From positions 5,254,501-5,318,500 of the forward strand of contig NZ_CP029194.1 of assembly GCF_008642375.1 (NCBI RefSeq): DNA of 64,000 nt. The letters run 5' to 3'. The position numbers and the translations under genes are program-made. Source of the stretch: Streptomyces venezuelae (lineage in GTDB: Bacteria > Actinomycetota > Actinomycetes > Streptomycetales > Streptomycetaceae). Shown here in pieces: positions 26,025 through 33,566 of this stretch (positions within the stretch are counted from its first letter, which is position 1; every line of letters begins with the position of its first letter). The notes under the pieces are model-generated. The model made no database searches. It was not told where the DNA came from and was given only the letters and a program-made list of their open reading frames with translations.

Positions 26025-26945
26025 ATGGCAGATCTCGACGACCATTCCCCCATCTCTGCCGCCCCCGCCGCCGTCGGCGCGCTGGATACCGCCGAGTCCC
26101 CACCCCCGCTCGACGAGACGGCCCGGGCCCGCGCCATCCTGGCCGCCCAGCCCGTGGTCGAGGGCCATACGGAACTGCCCCCGTCCCTCGACCCCGAGGA
26201 CCTTCCGCCCGCTCGCGCGGCGGAGGTGGGAGCGCAGTTCTGGTCCCTGCACGTGGACGCCGACGAGGGCGTCATCGGCACGCTGCGGCGGATCGACGCG
26301 ATCCGCGCGCTCGTCGCCGCCTGTCCCGAGGACCTGCGGCTCGTGCACAGCACGTCCGAGATGGCCCACGCCGGGAACTGCGGCCGGGTCGCCGCCCTGC
26401 TCGGCCCGGTCGGCTGGCCCGCGCTCGGCGGCTCGGCCGCCACCCTGCGGGCCTACCACGCCCTGGGCGTACGGGCCGTGAACCTCACCCGTTTCGACCG
26501 CTTCGCCCGCGAGGCCGTACGGGAGATGAACCGGCTCGGCCTGGCCGTGGACCTCTCCGGCGCCGACCAGGACACCGTCCGCCGCGCCCTCGCGGTCACC
26601 CGGGCCCCGGCCCTGCTGACCAGGGCGGCACCGGAAGTCCTCCCGGACGACGTGCTGGGGCTCCTCGGCGAGAACGGCGCCGTCTGCATGGTCACGGTCA
26701 CGGACGACCCGACCGCGGACGCCGACGTCCTCGACCGGGTGCGTACGGAGGCGGGGCCGCGCGCCACGGGCATCTCCCACACCACCGCCCCGGCCCGCGG
26801 CTACGTCCCGCTCTTCGCGGAGCTGCTCCGCCGGGGCTGGCCCGCCCAGGACCTGGTCGGGCTCGCCCACGCCAACACCACCAGGGCGCTGCGGGAGACC
26901 GAGTTCCTGGCGCGGACGAACCGCATCCGCCCGGCCGCGGCCTGA
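26025..26945 (+). CDS. Degenerate M19 dipeptidase paralogue, probable pseudoenzyme
   Basis: 306 residues, about 100 shorter than the neighbouring dipeptidase but colinear with it. Matches include VVEGHTELP against VVDGHNDLP, GAQFWSLHV against GAQFWSVYV, AATLRAYHALGVRAVNLT, REMNRLGLAVDLS and the C-terminal RRGWPAQDLVGLAHAN. The metal ligands are changed: the DGHND motif reads EGHTE (His48 kept, Asp now Glu50), the bridging-Glu segment reads LGPVGWP, the later His becomes Arg in LTRFDRF, FSHSSSR becomes LTRAAPE, and IGIGGDYDG is gone. The reading frame is intact, so it is likely a retained non-catalytic protein rather than a decaying one. Role unknown. Confidence 0.8.
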   Translation: MADLDDHSPISAAPAAVGALDTAESPPPLDETARARAILAAQPVVEGHTELPPSLDPEDLPPARAAEVGAQFWSLHVDADEGVIGTLRRIDAIRALVAACPEDLRLVHSTSEMAHAGNCGRVAALLGPVGWPALGGSAATLRAYHALGVRAVNLTRFDRFAREAVREMNRLGLAVDLSGADQDTVRRALAVTRAPALLTRAAPEVLPDDVLGLLGENGAVCMVTVTDDPTADADVLDRVRTEAGPRATGISHTTAPARGYVPLFAELLRRGWPAQDLVGLAHANTTRALRETEFLARTNRIRPAAA

Positions 26946-26967
26946 CGGTACGTACAGGGGCACACGG

Positions 26968-27003
26968 AGGAGGGGCGCACCGCCACGGCGGTGCGCCCCT
27001 CCT
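26968..27003. terminator. Bidirectional terminator, 16-bp perfect stem
   Basis: Arms 26968-26983 and 26988-27003 pair perfectly around CACG, between the M19 paralogue (+) and the UDP-sugar dehydrogenase (-). Confidence 0.85.
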
Positions 27004-27013
27004 GCTCGTCGTC

Positions 27014-28339
27014 TCAGGCCCGCGGGCGGCCCATCGCCCGGTAGGTCCAGCCCGCCGCCCGCCACCGCTCGCCGTCGAGGGCGTTGCGGCCGTCGAGGAT
27101 CACCCGCGAGGAGGCGACCGCGGCGAGCTCCGCCGGGTCGAGCTCGCGGAACTCCCGCCACTCGGTCAGGTGCAGCACCACGTCCGCCCCACGCACCGCG
27201 TCCAGGGCCGTCTCGGCGTACCCCAGGGTCGGGAAGACGCGGCGCGCGTTCTCCATGCCCTTCGGGTCGTAGACGGTGACCTGGCCGCCCTGGAGGTGTA
27301 TCTGGCCCGCCACGTTCAGCGCGGGGGAGTCGCGGACGTCGTCCGAGTCCGGCTTGAAGGTCGCGCCGAGCACGGCGACCCGGCGGCCCAGGAAGGTGGA
27401 CCCGCCGAGGGCCTCGCGCGCCATCTCCACCATCTGGCCGCGCCGCCGCATGTTGATCGAGTCGATCTCGCGCAGGAAGGTCAGCGCCTGGTCGGCGCCC
27501 AGCTCGCCCGCCCGGGCCATGAAGGCCCGGATGTCCTTGGGCAGGCAGCCGCCGCCGAAGCCGATGCCGGCCCGCAGGAACTTGGCGCCGATCCGGTCGT
27601 CGTGGCCGATGGCCTCCGCCAGCTTGGCGACGTCGCCGCCGGTGGCCTCGCAGAGCTCGGCCATCGCGTTGATGAAGGAGATCTTCGTGGCGAGGAAGGA
27701 GTTCGCGGACGTCTTGACCAGCTCGGCCGTCGGGAAGTCGGTCACCACGAACGGCGAGCCCTGGCCGACGGGGACCGCGTACACCTCGCGCAGCGTCTTC
27801 TCGGCGCGCTCGCCCTGCACGCCGACCACGATGCGGTCCGGGCGCAGGGTGTCCTGGACGGCGAAGCCCTCCCGGAGGAACTCCGGGTTCCAGGCGAGCT
27901 CGACGCCCTCGGGCAGCAGCTCCGCGAGCCGCTCCGCCGAGCCGACCGGCACGGTCGACTTGCCGACGACGAGGGCCCCTTCGCGGACGACCGCGGCGAG
28001 GGAGGCGAAGGCGGCGTCGACGTAGCTCATGTCGCAGGCGTACTCGCCGTGCTTCTGCGGGGTGTTCACACAGACGAAGTGCACGTCGCCGAAGGCGCCG
28101 ACCTCCTCCCAGGAGGTGGTGAAGCGCAGCCGGCCGGTCGATCCCTCGATGCCGGCCACGTGCTTCGCGAGGAGCTCCTCGAGACCCGGCTCGTACATCG
28201 GGACGCGCCCGGAGGACAGCAGCTCGATCTTCTCGGGGACGACGTCCAGGCCGAGCACCTCGAAGCCCAGCTCCGCCATCGCCGCGGCATGGGTGGCGCC
28301 GAGGTAGCCGGTGCCGATCACGGTGATCTTGAGGGCCAT
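27014..28339 (-). CDS. UDP-glucose/GDP-mannose 6-dehydrogenase family enzyme
   Basis: 441 residues. The N-terminal Rossmann domain starts ITVIGTGYLGATHAAAMAELG; the central helix region carries the catalytic Cys in GFGGGCLPKD; the C-terminal domain has VLGATFKPDSDDVRDSP. The enzyme oxidises a nucleotide hexose to the uronic acid with two NAD+. UDP-glucose is the likeliest substrate, supplying UDP-glucuronate for envelope glycans. The ATG at 28339 has CTGGAG six bases upstream. A single gene, but close to LCP and glycosyltransferase genes that could use its product. Confidence 0.9.
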   Translation of the reverse strand: MALKITVIGTGYLGATHAAAMAELGFEVLGLDVVPEKIELLSSGRVPMYEPGLEELLAKHVAGIEGSTGRLRFTTSWEEVGAFGDVHFVCVNTPQKHGEYACDMSYVDAAFASLAAVVREGALVVGKSTVPVGSAERLAELLPEGVELAWNPEFLREGFAVQDTLRPDRIVVGVQGERAEKTLREVYAVPVGQGSPFVVTDFPTAELVKTSANSFLATKISFINAMAELCEATGGDVAKLAEAIGHDDRIGAKFLRAGIGFGGGCLPKDIRAFMARAGELGADQALTFLREIDSINMRRRGQMVEMAREALGGSTFLGRRVAVLGATFKPDSDDVRDSPALNVAGQIHLQGGQVTVYDPKGMENARRVFPTLGYAETALDAVRGADVVLHLTEWREFRELDPAELAAVASSRVILDGRNALDGERWRAAGWTYRAMGRPRA

Positions 28340-28430
28340 GCGGTACTCCAGTGACGTCGGGCGGAATGCCTGCCCGAGCATAGTCGTGCCCTGGCCCGAG
28401 GCCGGGGCGCGCCCGTACCCTTCGAGTTAC

Positions 28431-28444
28431 TTAACGGTAGTTAA
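28431..28444. promoter_or_regulatory. Palindromic operator candidate before the acyl-CoA dehydrogenase
   Basis: TTAAC-GGTA-GTTAA is a perfect inverted repeat in an unusually A/T-rich 25-base patch. It ends 22 bases before the start codon at 28466, so it would overlap the promoter or transcription start. The regulator is unknown; fatty-acid genes are often controlled by TetR-type repressors binding such sites. Confidence 0.4.
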
Positions 28445-28465
28445 CGAACACGGGAGTGAGTGAAC

Positions 28466-29641
28466 GTGGCGGGTTCGTCTGATTTCGACCTGTATCGGCC
28501 CTCCGAGGAGCACGACATGCTCCGTGAGTCGGTGCGCGCGCTGGCGGAGGCGAAGATCGCTCCGTTCGCGGCGGCGGTGGACGAGGAGCACCGGTTCCCG
28601 CAGGAGGCGCTGGACGCGCTGGTCGCCAACGACCTGCACGCGGTGCACGTGCCGGAGGCGTACGGCGGCGCGGGCGCGGACGCGCTGGCGACGGTGATCG
28701 TGATCGAGGAGGTCGCGCGGGTGTGCGGCTCGTCCTCGCTGATCCCGGCGGTGAACAAGCTGGGCTCGCTGCCGGTGGTCCTGTCCGGCTCGGAGGAGCT
28801 GAAGGCGAAGTACCTGGGCCCGCTGGCCAAGGGCGACGCGATGTTCTCCTACGCCCTGTCCGAGCCCGACGCGGGCTCCGACGCGGCCGGCATGAAGACC
28901 CGCGCGGTGCGCGACGGGGACTTCTGGGTCCTCAACGGCGTCAAGCGGTGGATCACCAACGCCGGCGTCTCGGAGTACTACACGGTGATGGCCGTCACCG
29001 ACCCCGACAAGCGCTCCAAGGGCATCAGCGCCTTCGTCGTGGAGAAGTCCGACGAGGGCGTCTCCTTCGGCGCCCCGGAGAAGAAGCTCGGCATCAAGGG
29101 CTCCCCGACCCGCGAGGTCTACCTCGACAACGTCCGCATCCCCGCCGACCGCATGATCGGCGCCGAGGGCACCGGCTTCGCCACCGCGATGAAGACCCTC
29201 GACCACACCCGCGTCACCATCGCCGCCCAGGCCATCGGCATCGCCCAGGGCGCCCTCGACTACGCCAAGGGCTACGTCAAGGAACGCAAGCAGTTCGGCA
29301 AGCCCATCGCCGACTTCCAGGGCGTCCAGTTCATGCTCGCCGACATGGCCATGAAGCTCGAGGCCGCCCGCCAGCTCACCTACGCCGCCGCCGCGCGCTC
29401 TGAACGGGTTTACAGGGCCTCGCGCACCGACGCCGACCTCACCTTCTTCGGCGCCGCCGCCAAGTGCTTCGCCTCCGACGTCGCCATGGAGGTCACCGTC
29501 GACGCCGTCCAGCTCCTCGGCGGCTACGGCTACACCCGCGACTACCCCGTCGAGCGCATGATGCGCGACGCCAAGATCACCCAGATCTACGAAGGCACCA
29601 ACCAGGTCCAGCGCATCGTCATGGCCCGCAACCTCCCGTAA
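28466..29641 (+). CDS. Acyl-CoA dehydrogenase
   Basis: 391 residues with the three-domain ACAD fold. Visible: YALSEPDAGSDAAGMKTRA for FAD and substrate binding, WITNAGVSEYY, RKQFGKPIADFQGVQFMLADMAM, QLLGGYGYTRDYPVERMMRDAKI and the catalytic Glu in QIYEGTNQVQ. It introduces the alpha-beta double bond into acyl-CoA, passing electrons to ETF. The GTG at 28466 has GGGAG nine bases upstream; a GTG at 28460 is possible. Around 29397-29425 the codons TCT, GTT and AGG form a short off-usage patch. From memory, a fadE gene sits near purE/purK in mycobacteria too. Confidence 0.92.
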   Translation: MAGSSDFDLYRPSEEHDMLRESVRALAEAKIAPFAAAVDEEHRFPQEALDALVANDLHAVHVPEAYGGAGADALATVIVIEEVARVCGSSSLIPAVNKLGSLPVVLSGSEELKAKYLGPLAKGDAMFSYALSEPDAGSDAAGMKTRAVRDGDFWVLNGVKRWITNAGVSEYYTVMAVTDPDKRSKGISAFVVEKSDEGVSFGAPEKKLGIKGSPTREVYLDNVRIPADRMIGAEGTGFATAMKTLDHTRVTIAAQAIGIAQGALDYAKGYVKERKQFGKPIADFQGVQFMLADMAMKLEAARQLTYAAAARSERVYRASRTDADLTFFGAAAKCFASDVAMEVTVDAVQLLGGYGYTRDYPVERMMRDAKITQIYEGTNQVQRIVMARNLP

Positions 29642-29653
29642 CGGCACGAACGA

Positions 29654-29688
29654 GCACGGCGCCACCCCCGTCGGGGGTGGCGCCGTGC
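29654..29688. terminator. Bidirectional terminator, 16-bp perfect stem
   Basis: Arms 29654-29669 and 29673-29688 pair perfectly around GTC, between the acyl-CoA dehydrogenase (+) and the SpaA-like gene (-). Confidence 0.85.
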
Positions 29689-29705
29689 CTCATGTCATCT
29701 CACCG

Positions 29706-31310
29706 TCACGGGTCGACGACCACCGTGCAGGTGTACGTACCGGGCTCCAGGTCCTCGAACGTCTCCGAGGTGTCGTCGAAGGCGTTGGGGCTGCCGTCCG
29801 GCGGGGTCGCCGCCAGGCCGGTGCAGCTGATCTTGGACTTGGTTCCGCCCTGCACCTGAGAGGCGAACGAGACCGTGATGTTCGAGAGAGGGACGTTGAT
29901 GAACTCCGCCGTCTCACCGACGTACGGCTCGTCGCCGCAGCTCGCCTTGTTGTCCACGGTGACCGTCTGGTCCTCCTGGGGCTTGTAACCGGCGGGCGTC
30001 ACCTCGCTGACGGTGTGCGAGCCGAACTCCAGGTTGTCGAAGCAGACCGTGCCGTCGGCGCCGGTCTCCTTGGTCTCGCCGTTGTCGACCGAGAACCGCA
30101 CACCCGCGTGGGCGGTGTTGCCCGCACCCGCCTCGGCGTGCTTGCGCAGCTTGGTGATCAGGATCGCGCCGCGCTGCCGGGGATCGACGAAGGAGACCGT
30201 CTCCTCCTCGTCGGCGTCCACGACGATGGCCTGGTCGGGCGCCCGGTCGTGACCCGCCGGGACGACGGTCTCGTGGACGATGTAGTTCCCGGTCGGAACG
30301 TTGGGGATGGTGCACTCACCGGTGGAGTCGGTCGTGCACTTCAGTGTCGTCTCGATGTCCTCCGCGCCCAGCGGCGGGGTCAGCGGCGCGAAGTTCTGGT
30401 ACAGCGTGAACTCGGCGCCTTCCAGCTCCACGTCCCGGTCGTCGGTCTTGAGGATCTTGACGCTGCCGCAGTTGGAGATGTCGATGTTCGCCGGCGGGAT
30501 GAAGTCCTTCAGCACCGCGTTGAACGAGCCACCCGACGCGCGGCTCTTGAGGTAGGCCGCGCCGAGCGACCGGCACGAGCCGTTGTTTTCGGGGAAGATC
30601 GCGCTCAGCCGGACCGAGGCCTCACCGAAGGTGTTCCTGTCGAGCGCCCCGAGCACGCCGCCTTCGGTGGCGGTGATCGTGTTGAGCCTGTTGATCGAGC
30701 CGGTCGCGTCGCCCGCCGCGTCCAGGTCCTCCTCGGCGCTCCAGACGCCGGCGCTCGTCCACCGACGCAGGGCGAGCTCCGGCCGGGTGCCGCCCTGCCT
30801 GAGGTCGTAGGTGATCAGCAGGTCGCCGACCGTACGGATCGGGGTGACGCCGTTGGCGCTCTTGGTCCGGCTCTGGTTGAGCTCGAAGTCCATGTTCGTG
30901 GAGCCGCTGGGGTCCTGTACACGGGTCCAGTACAGGTGCAGGAAGCCGTCGCTGGTGCCGCCTTCTTGGTGGAGGCCGAAGAACTTCAGGTCGCTCTTGT
31001 TCGGCGGAATGCCGCCGCTCTCGATCGTGGGGACGGCCGTGTTTTCCTTCGTTCCCTCCACGAAGGAGGTGTCAGGGGCCGTGGTGTCCCCGGTGCGGAT
31101 CTCCGTGACGTTGTTCCAGTCGAGATCGCCGTTGACGTCGACGCGCAGATTGGCGTCGGTGTCGATCTCGAAGTCACTGCCGGTGAGGCTGGGCGGCGGA
31201 GCGTCGGCCGTCGCGAGGGTGGCCGGCAGGAAACCGGCGACGAGCAGAGCGGCTGTTGCGGCCACCCGCAGGGTGGTGGATCTCCTGCGAGGCTGCGCGG
31301 ATGGGGTCAC
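29706..31310 (-). CDS. Secreted SpaA/Cna-B-type adhesin without a sortase signal
   Basis: 534 residues. A signal peptide ends near residue 36 (ATLATADA). Residues about 40-280 are a large N-terminal domain of no recognised family. Then come prealbumin-like (SpaA/Cna-B) domains: one from GSVKILKTDDRDVELEGAEF to VSFVDP, a second from GAILITKLRKHAEAG to EFINVP, and a short partial third. The pattern of K in the first strand with HETVVPAGH or SEVTPAGY in the last fits isopeptide-forming domains. The C-terminus ends in VVVDP with no LPxTG, helix or basic tail, so it is secreted or held by other means. GTG start with GAGGAGAA upstream. Confidence 0.8.
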   Translation of the reverse strand: MTPSAQPRRRSTTLRVAATAALLVAGFLPATLATADAPPPSLTGSDFEIDTDANLRVDVNGDLDWNNVTEIRTGDTTAPDTSFVEGTKENTAVPTIESGGIPPNKSDLKFFGLHQEGGTSDGFLHLYWTRVQDPSGSTNMDFELNQSRTKSANGVTPIRTVGDLLITYDLRQGGTRPELALRRWTSAGVWSAEEDLDAAGDATGSINRLNTITATEGGVLGALDRNTFGEASVRLSAIFPENNGSCRSLGAAYLKSRASGGSFNAVLKDFIPPANIDISNCGSVKILKTDDRDVELEGAEFTLYQNFAPLTPPLGAEDIETTLKCTTDSTGECTIPNVPTGNYIVHETVVPAGHDRAPDQAIVVDADEEETVSFVDPRQRGAILITKLRKHAEAGAGNTAHAGVRFSVDNGETKETGADGTVCFDNLEFGSHTVSEVTPAGYKPQEDQTVTVDNKASCGDEPYVGETAEFINVPLSNITVSFASQVQGGTKSKISCTGLAATPPDGSPNAFDDTSETFEDLEPGTYTCTVVVDP

Positions 31311-31468
31311 TGCAGGGTTCTCCTCGTGCGAAACGAAGGCTGCTGACGGTGGGTCAGAATTAGCACGGGGAGGTGATCGAATTCACGCGACGCGTTCGCA
31401 CGGAAAAGAATGACGTCACCGATCGCGGTAATTGTGTGACGCGGATAATTACCTGCTGAAAAGAGAAA

Positions 31469-31499
31469 GGGCCCCGCCGGCGGAGTGCCGGCAGGGCCC
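31469..31499 (-). terminator. Intrinsic terminator with U-tract for the first LCP gene
   Basis: A 13-pair stem (one G-U on the - strand RNA) closes the loop and is followed on the - strand by TTTCTCTTTT. A real U-rich tail is uncommon in this GC-rich genome. It lies 37 bases past the LCP stop. Confidence 0.8.
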
Positions 31500-31535
31500 C
31501 ATTCGCGTGAACAGTGCGAATCGTAGGACGAGATG

Positions 31536-32828
31536 TCAGCGGTCCGAGGTGACCGTCACCTTCTCGTCGTTCCGGATCTGCTCGACGAGCTGCTTCACCT
31601 TCGGCATGTCCCACTTGTAGGAGTTCTGCGGGGCGCTGCCGGCGAGCGGCATGTTCATGGACTTGCCGTCGCCGCCGCTGATGCCCTTCATCGCGAAGAA
31701 CATCTTCCCGAGGTCGTACAGCGACATGTCCTTGTCCACGATCAGCGTCTCCAGGCCGGCGCCGAGCGTCGGGTACAGCGCGAACGGGTTGAGGATCGTG
31801 CCCGGCGTCGCCGCCTGGTTCGCCAGGGCGGAGAGGAACTTCTGCTGGTTCTTCGTCCGCGCGAAGTCCGACTCGGCGAAGGCGTACCGGGTCCGGACGA
31901 AGGCCAGGGCCTGCTCGCCGTTGAGAGTCTGCTCGCCCGCCTGGAAGTCGGCACCGGACTTCTTGTCCTTGAAGCCCTTCTCGATGTTGAGCTCCACGCC
32001 GCCGAGCGCGTCCACGATGTTCGCGAAGCCGGCGAAGCCGATCTCCGCGTAGTGGTCGATGCGCAGACCGGTGTTGAACTCGACGGTCCGCACGAGCAGC
32101 TCGGGGCCGTCCATCGCGTACGCCGCGTTCAGCTTGGAGCCGCCGCGGGCCGGGTACTGCTTGCCCGACTCGGAGCCGACGAAGGACGGGATCGTCACCC
32201 ACGAGTCACGGGGGAGCGAGACCATCGTGTTCCCGCTGGAGCAGGCCGCGAGGATCATCATCGAGTCGGTCCGCTTGCCCTCGGCGGAGCCGGTGTGCAG
32301 CTTCTTCTTCTCCTCGGCGGACATGCCCTCACGGCTGTCCGAGCCGACGATCAGGTACGTCGTGCAGTCGCCCTCCGACGGCCGCTCGATGACCTTGGAG
32401 AGGTCGACCTCGTTGCGCATCTGGGAGCTGGCCCAGGCGTACGTGCCGATGCCCCAGGCGAGGACGCCGACGGCCAGGACGATCGAACCGATCTTGGCGC
32501 GCTTGCGCCAGTCCGGGGCGGGGCGCCCGGGGCCCTGCGGGGAGTACGGCGGGACGCTGCCCGGGCCGCCGCCCTGGGCGCCACCACCCTGCCGGCCGCC
32601 CTGCGAGCCGCCGTAGACCTGGCCCGAGCTGTAACCGGAGTCGTAGCCCGAGCCTTGGGCCTGGGTGAAGTTCGGGTTGTAGCCCTGGTCCTGGCCGTAG
32701 CCCTGGTCGTAACCGTGCTGCGGCTGCTGCGGAGCCTGCGGGCGCTGCACATGGCGCATCCTGCGAGCACCCTCGGGCTGGGAGTTCGCGTTGCGGCCGT
32801 GTCCGCCGTCTTCGGGCCAGTCATTCAT
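31536..32828 (-). CDS. LytR-CpsA-Psr family protein 1 with Q/Y/G-rich cytoplasmic tail
   Basis: 430 residues. Residues 1-110 are a cytoplasmic Gln/Tyr/Gly-rich tail of low complexity; a single membrane helix spans about 113-133; the outer LCP domain covers about 145-345. Its active-site pieces are LIVGSDSR, KRTDSMMIL, VSLPRDSW and VRTRYAFAESDFARTKNQQ. LCP proteins move glycopolymers such as wall teichoic acid or arabinogalactan-type chains from undecaprenyl-phosphate to peptidoglycan. No LytR_C domain follows. The ATG at 32828 is used. Divergent from a thioesterase gene by 119 bases. Confidence 0.9.
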   Translation of the reverse strand: MNDWPEDGGHGRNANSQPEGARRMRHVQRPQAPQQPQHGYDQGYGQDQGYNPNFTQAQGSGYDSGYSSGQVYGGSQGGRQGGGAQGGGPGSVPPYSPQGPGRPAPDWRKRAKIGSIVLAVGVLAWGIGTYAWASSQMRNEVDLSKVIERPSEGDCTTYLIVGSDSREGMSAEEKKKLHTGSAEGKRTDSMMILAACSSGNTMVSLPRDSWVTIPSFVGSESGKQYPARGGSKLNAAYAMDGPELLVRTVEFNTGLRIDHYAEIGFAGFANIVDALGGVELNIEKGFKDKKSGADFQAGEQTLNGEQALAFVRTRYAFAESDFARTKNQQKFLSALANQAATPGTILNPFALYPTLGAGLETLIVDKDMSLYDLGKMFFAMKGISGGDGKSMNMPLAGSAPQNSYKWDMPKVKQLVEQIRNDEKVTVTSDR

Positions 32829-32947
32829 GCGGACCAGTGTGCCGGGCGGGGGAATCCCCTGGACAGGCCGGGTGGAAAATCGGACCGGTGCTGTTGCCAA
32901 GCTGATGCAAACCGGACAGGGGTGCGACCCGGCATAAGGTGGAGGGC

Positions 32948-33481
32948 ATGACAGAACAGGGCGATATCCCCGGCAAGCCCACCTCGGCCTCCCGCACCAC
33001 ACTCAGCCACATCATGACGAGCCACGACACCAACCTCCTCGGTACGGTGCACGGTGGCGTGATCATGAAACTGGTGGACGACGCGGCCGGCGCCGTCGCG
33101 GGCCGGCACTCGGGCGGCCCGGCGGTCACCGCCTCGATGGACGAGATGGCCTTCCTGGAGCCGGTCAGGGTCGGCGACCTGCTGCACGTGAAGGCCCAGG
33201 TCAACTGGACCGGCCGGTCGTCCATGGAAGTCGGCGTACGGGTCATGGCCGAGCGCTGGAACGAGTCCACGCCCGCCACCCAGGTCGGCTCGGCCTATCT
33301 GGTCTTCGCGGCCGTCGACGCGGACGGCAAGCCGCGGCGCGTCCCGCAGGTCGTCCCGGAGACGGAGCAGGACAAGCGCCGCAACCAGGAGGCCCAGATC
33401 CGCCGCACCCACCGTCTGGCCCGCCGCCAGGCGATCAAGGACCTCCGCGAACGCCGGGCCGCAGAGGGCTACGAGGACTGA
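32948..33481 (+). CDS. Hotdog-fold acyl-CoA thioesterase
   Basis: 177 residues. A single hotdog domain (about 15-135) of the acyl-CoA hydrolase group: HGGVIMKLVDDAAGAVAGRHSGG carries the helix with the catalytic Asp pair, and MDEMAFLEPVRVGDLL and VGVRVMAE follow. It hydrolyses acyl-CoA to the free acid and CoA. The last 40 residues are basic and helical and may mediate oligomerisation or binding. The ATG at 32948 has AAGGTGG six bases upstream; GTG at 32939 is the alternative. Physiological substrate unknown. Confidence 0.87.
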   Translation: MTEQGDIPGKPTSASRTTLSHIMTSHDTNLLGTVHGGVIMKLVDDAAGAVAGRHSGGPAVTASMDEMAFLEPVRVGDLLHVKAQVNWTGRSSMEVGVRVMAERWNESTPATQVGSAYLVFAAVDADGKPRRVPQVVPETEQDKRRNQEAQIRRTHRLARRQAIKDLRERRAAEGYED

Positions 33482-33487
33482 CGCCCA

Positions 33488-33511
33488 GGGGGCCGCCGGC
33501 GAGCGGCCCCC
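33488..33511. terminator. Bidirectional hairpin between convergent genes
   Basis: GGGGGCCGC pairs with GCGGCCCCC around six bases, just past the thioesterase stop and before the - strand LCP gene 2. Confidence 0.65.
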
Positions 33512-33566
33512 GCCCCCGGAGGCGTACTCCTCACGGCGCTTAAGCCCCTCATGGCCCTCATGGCCC

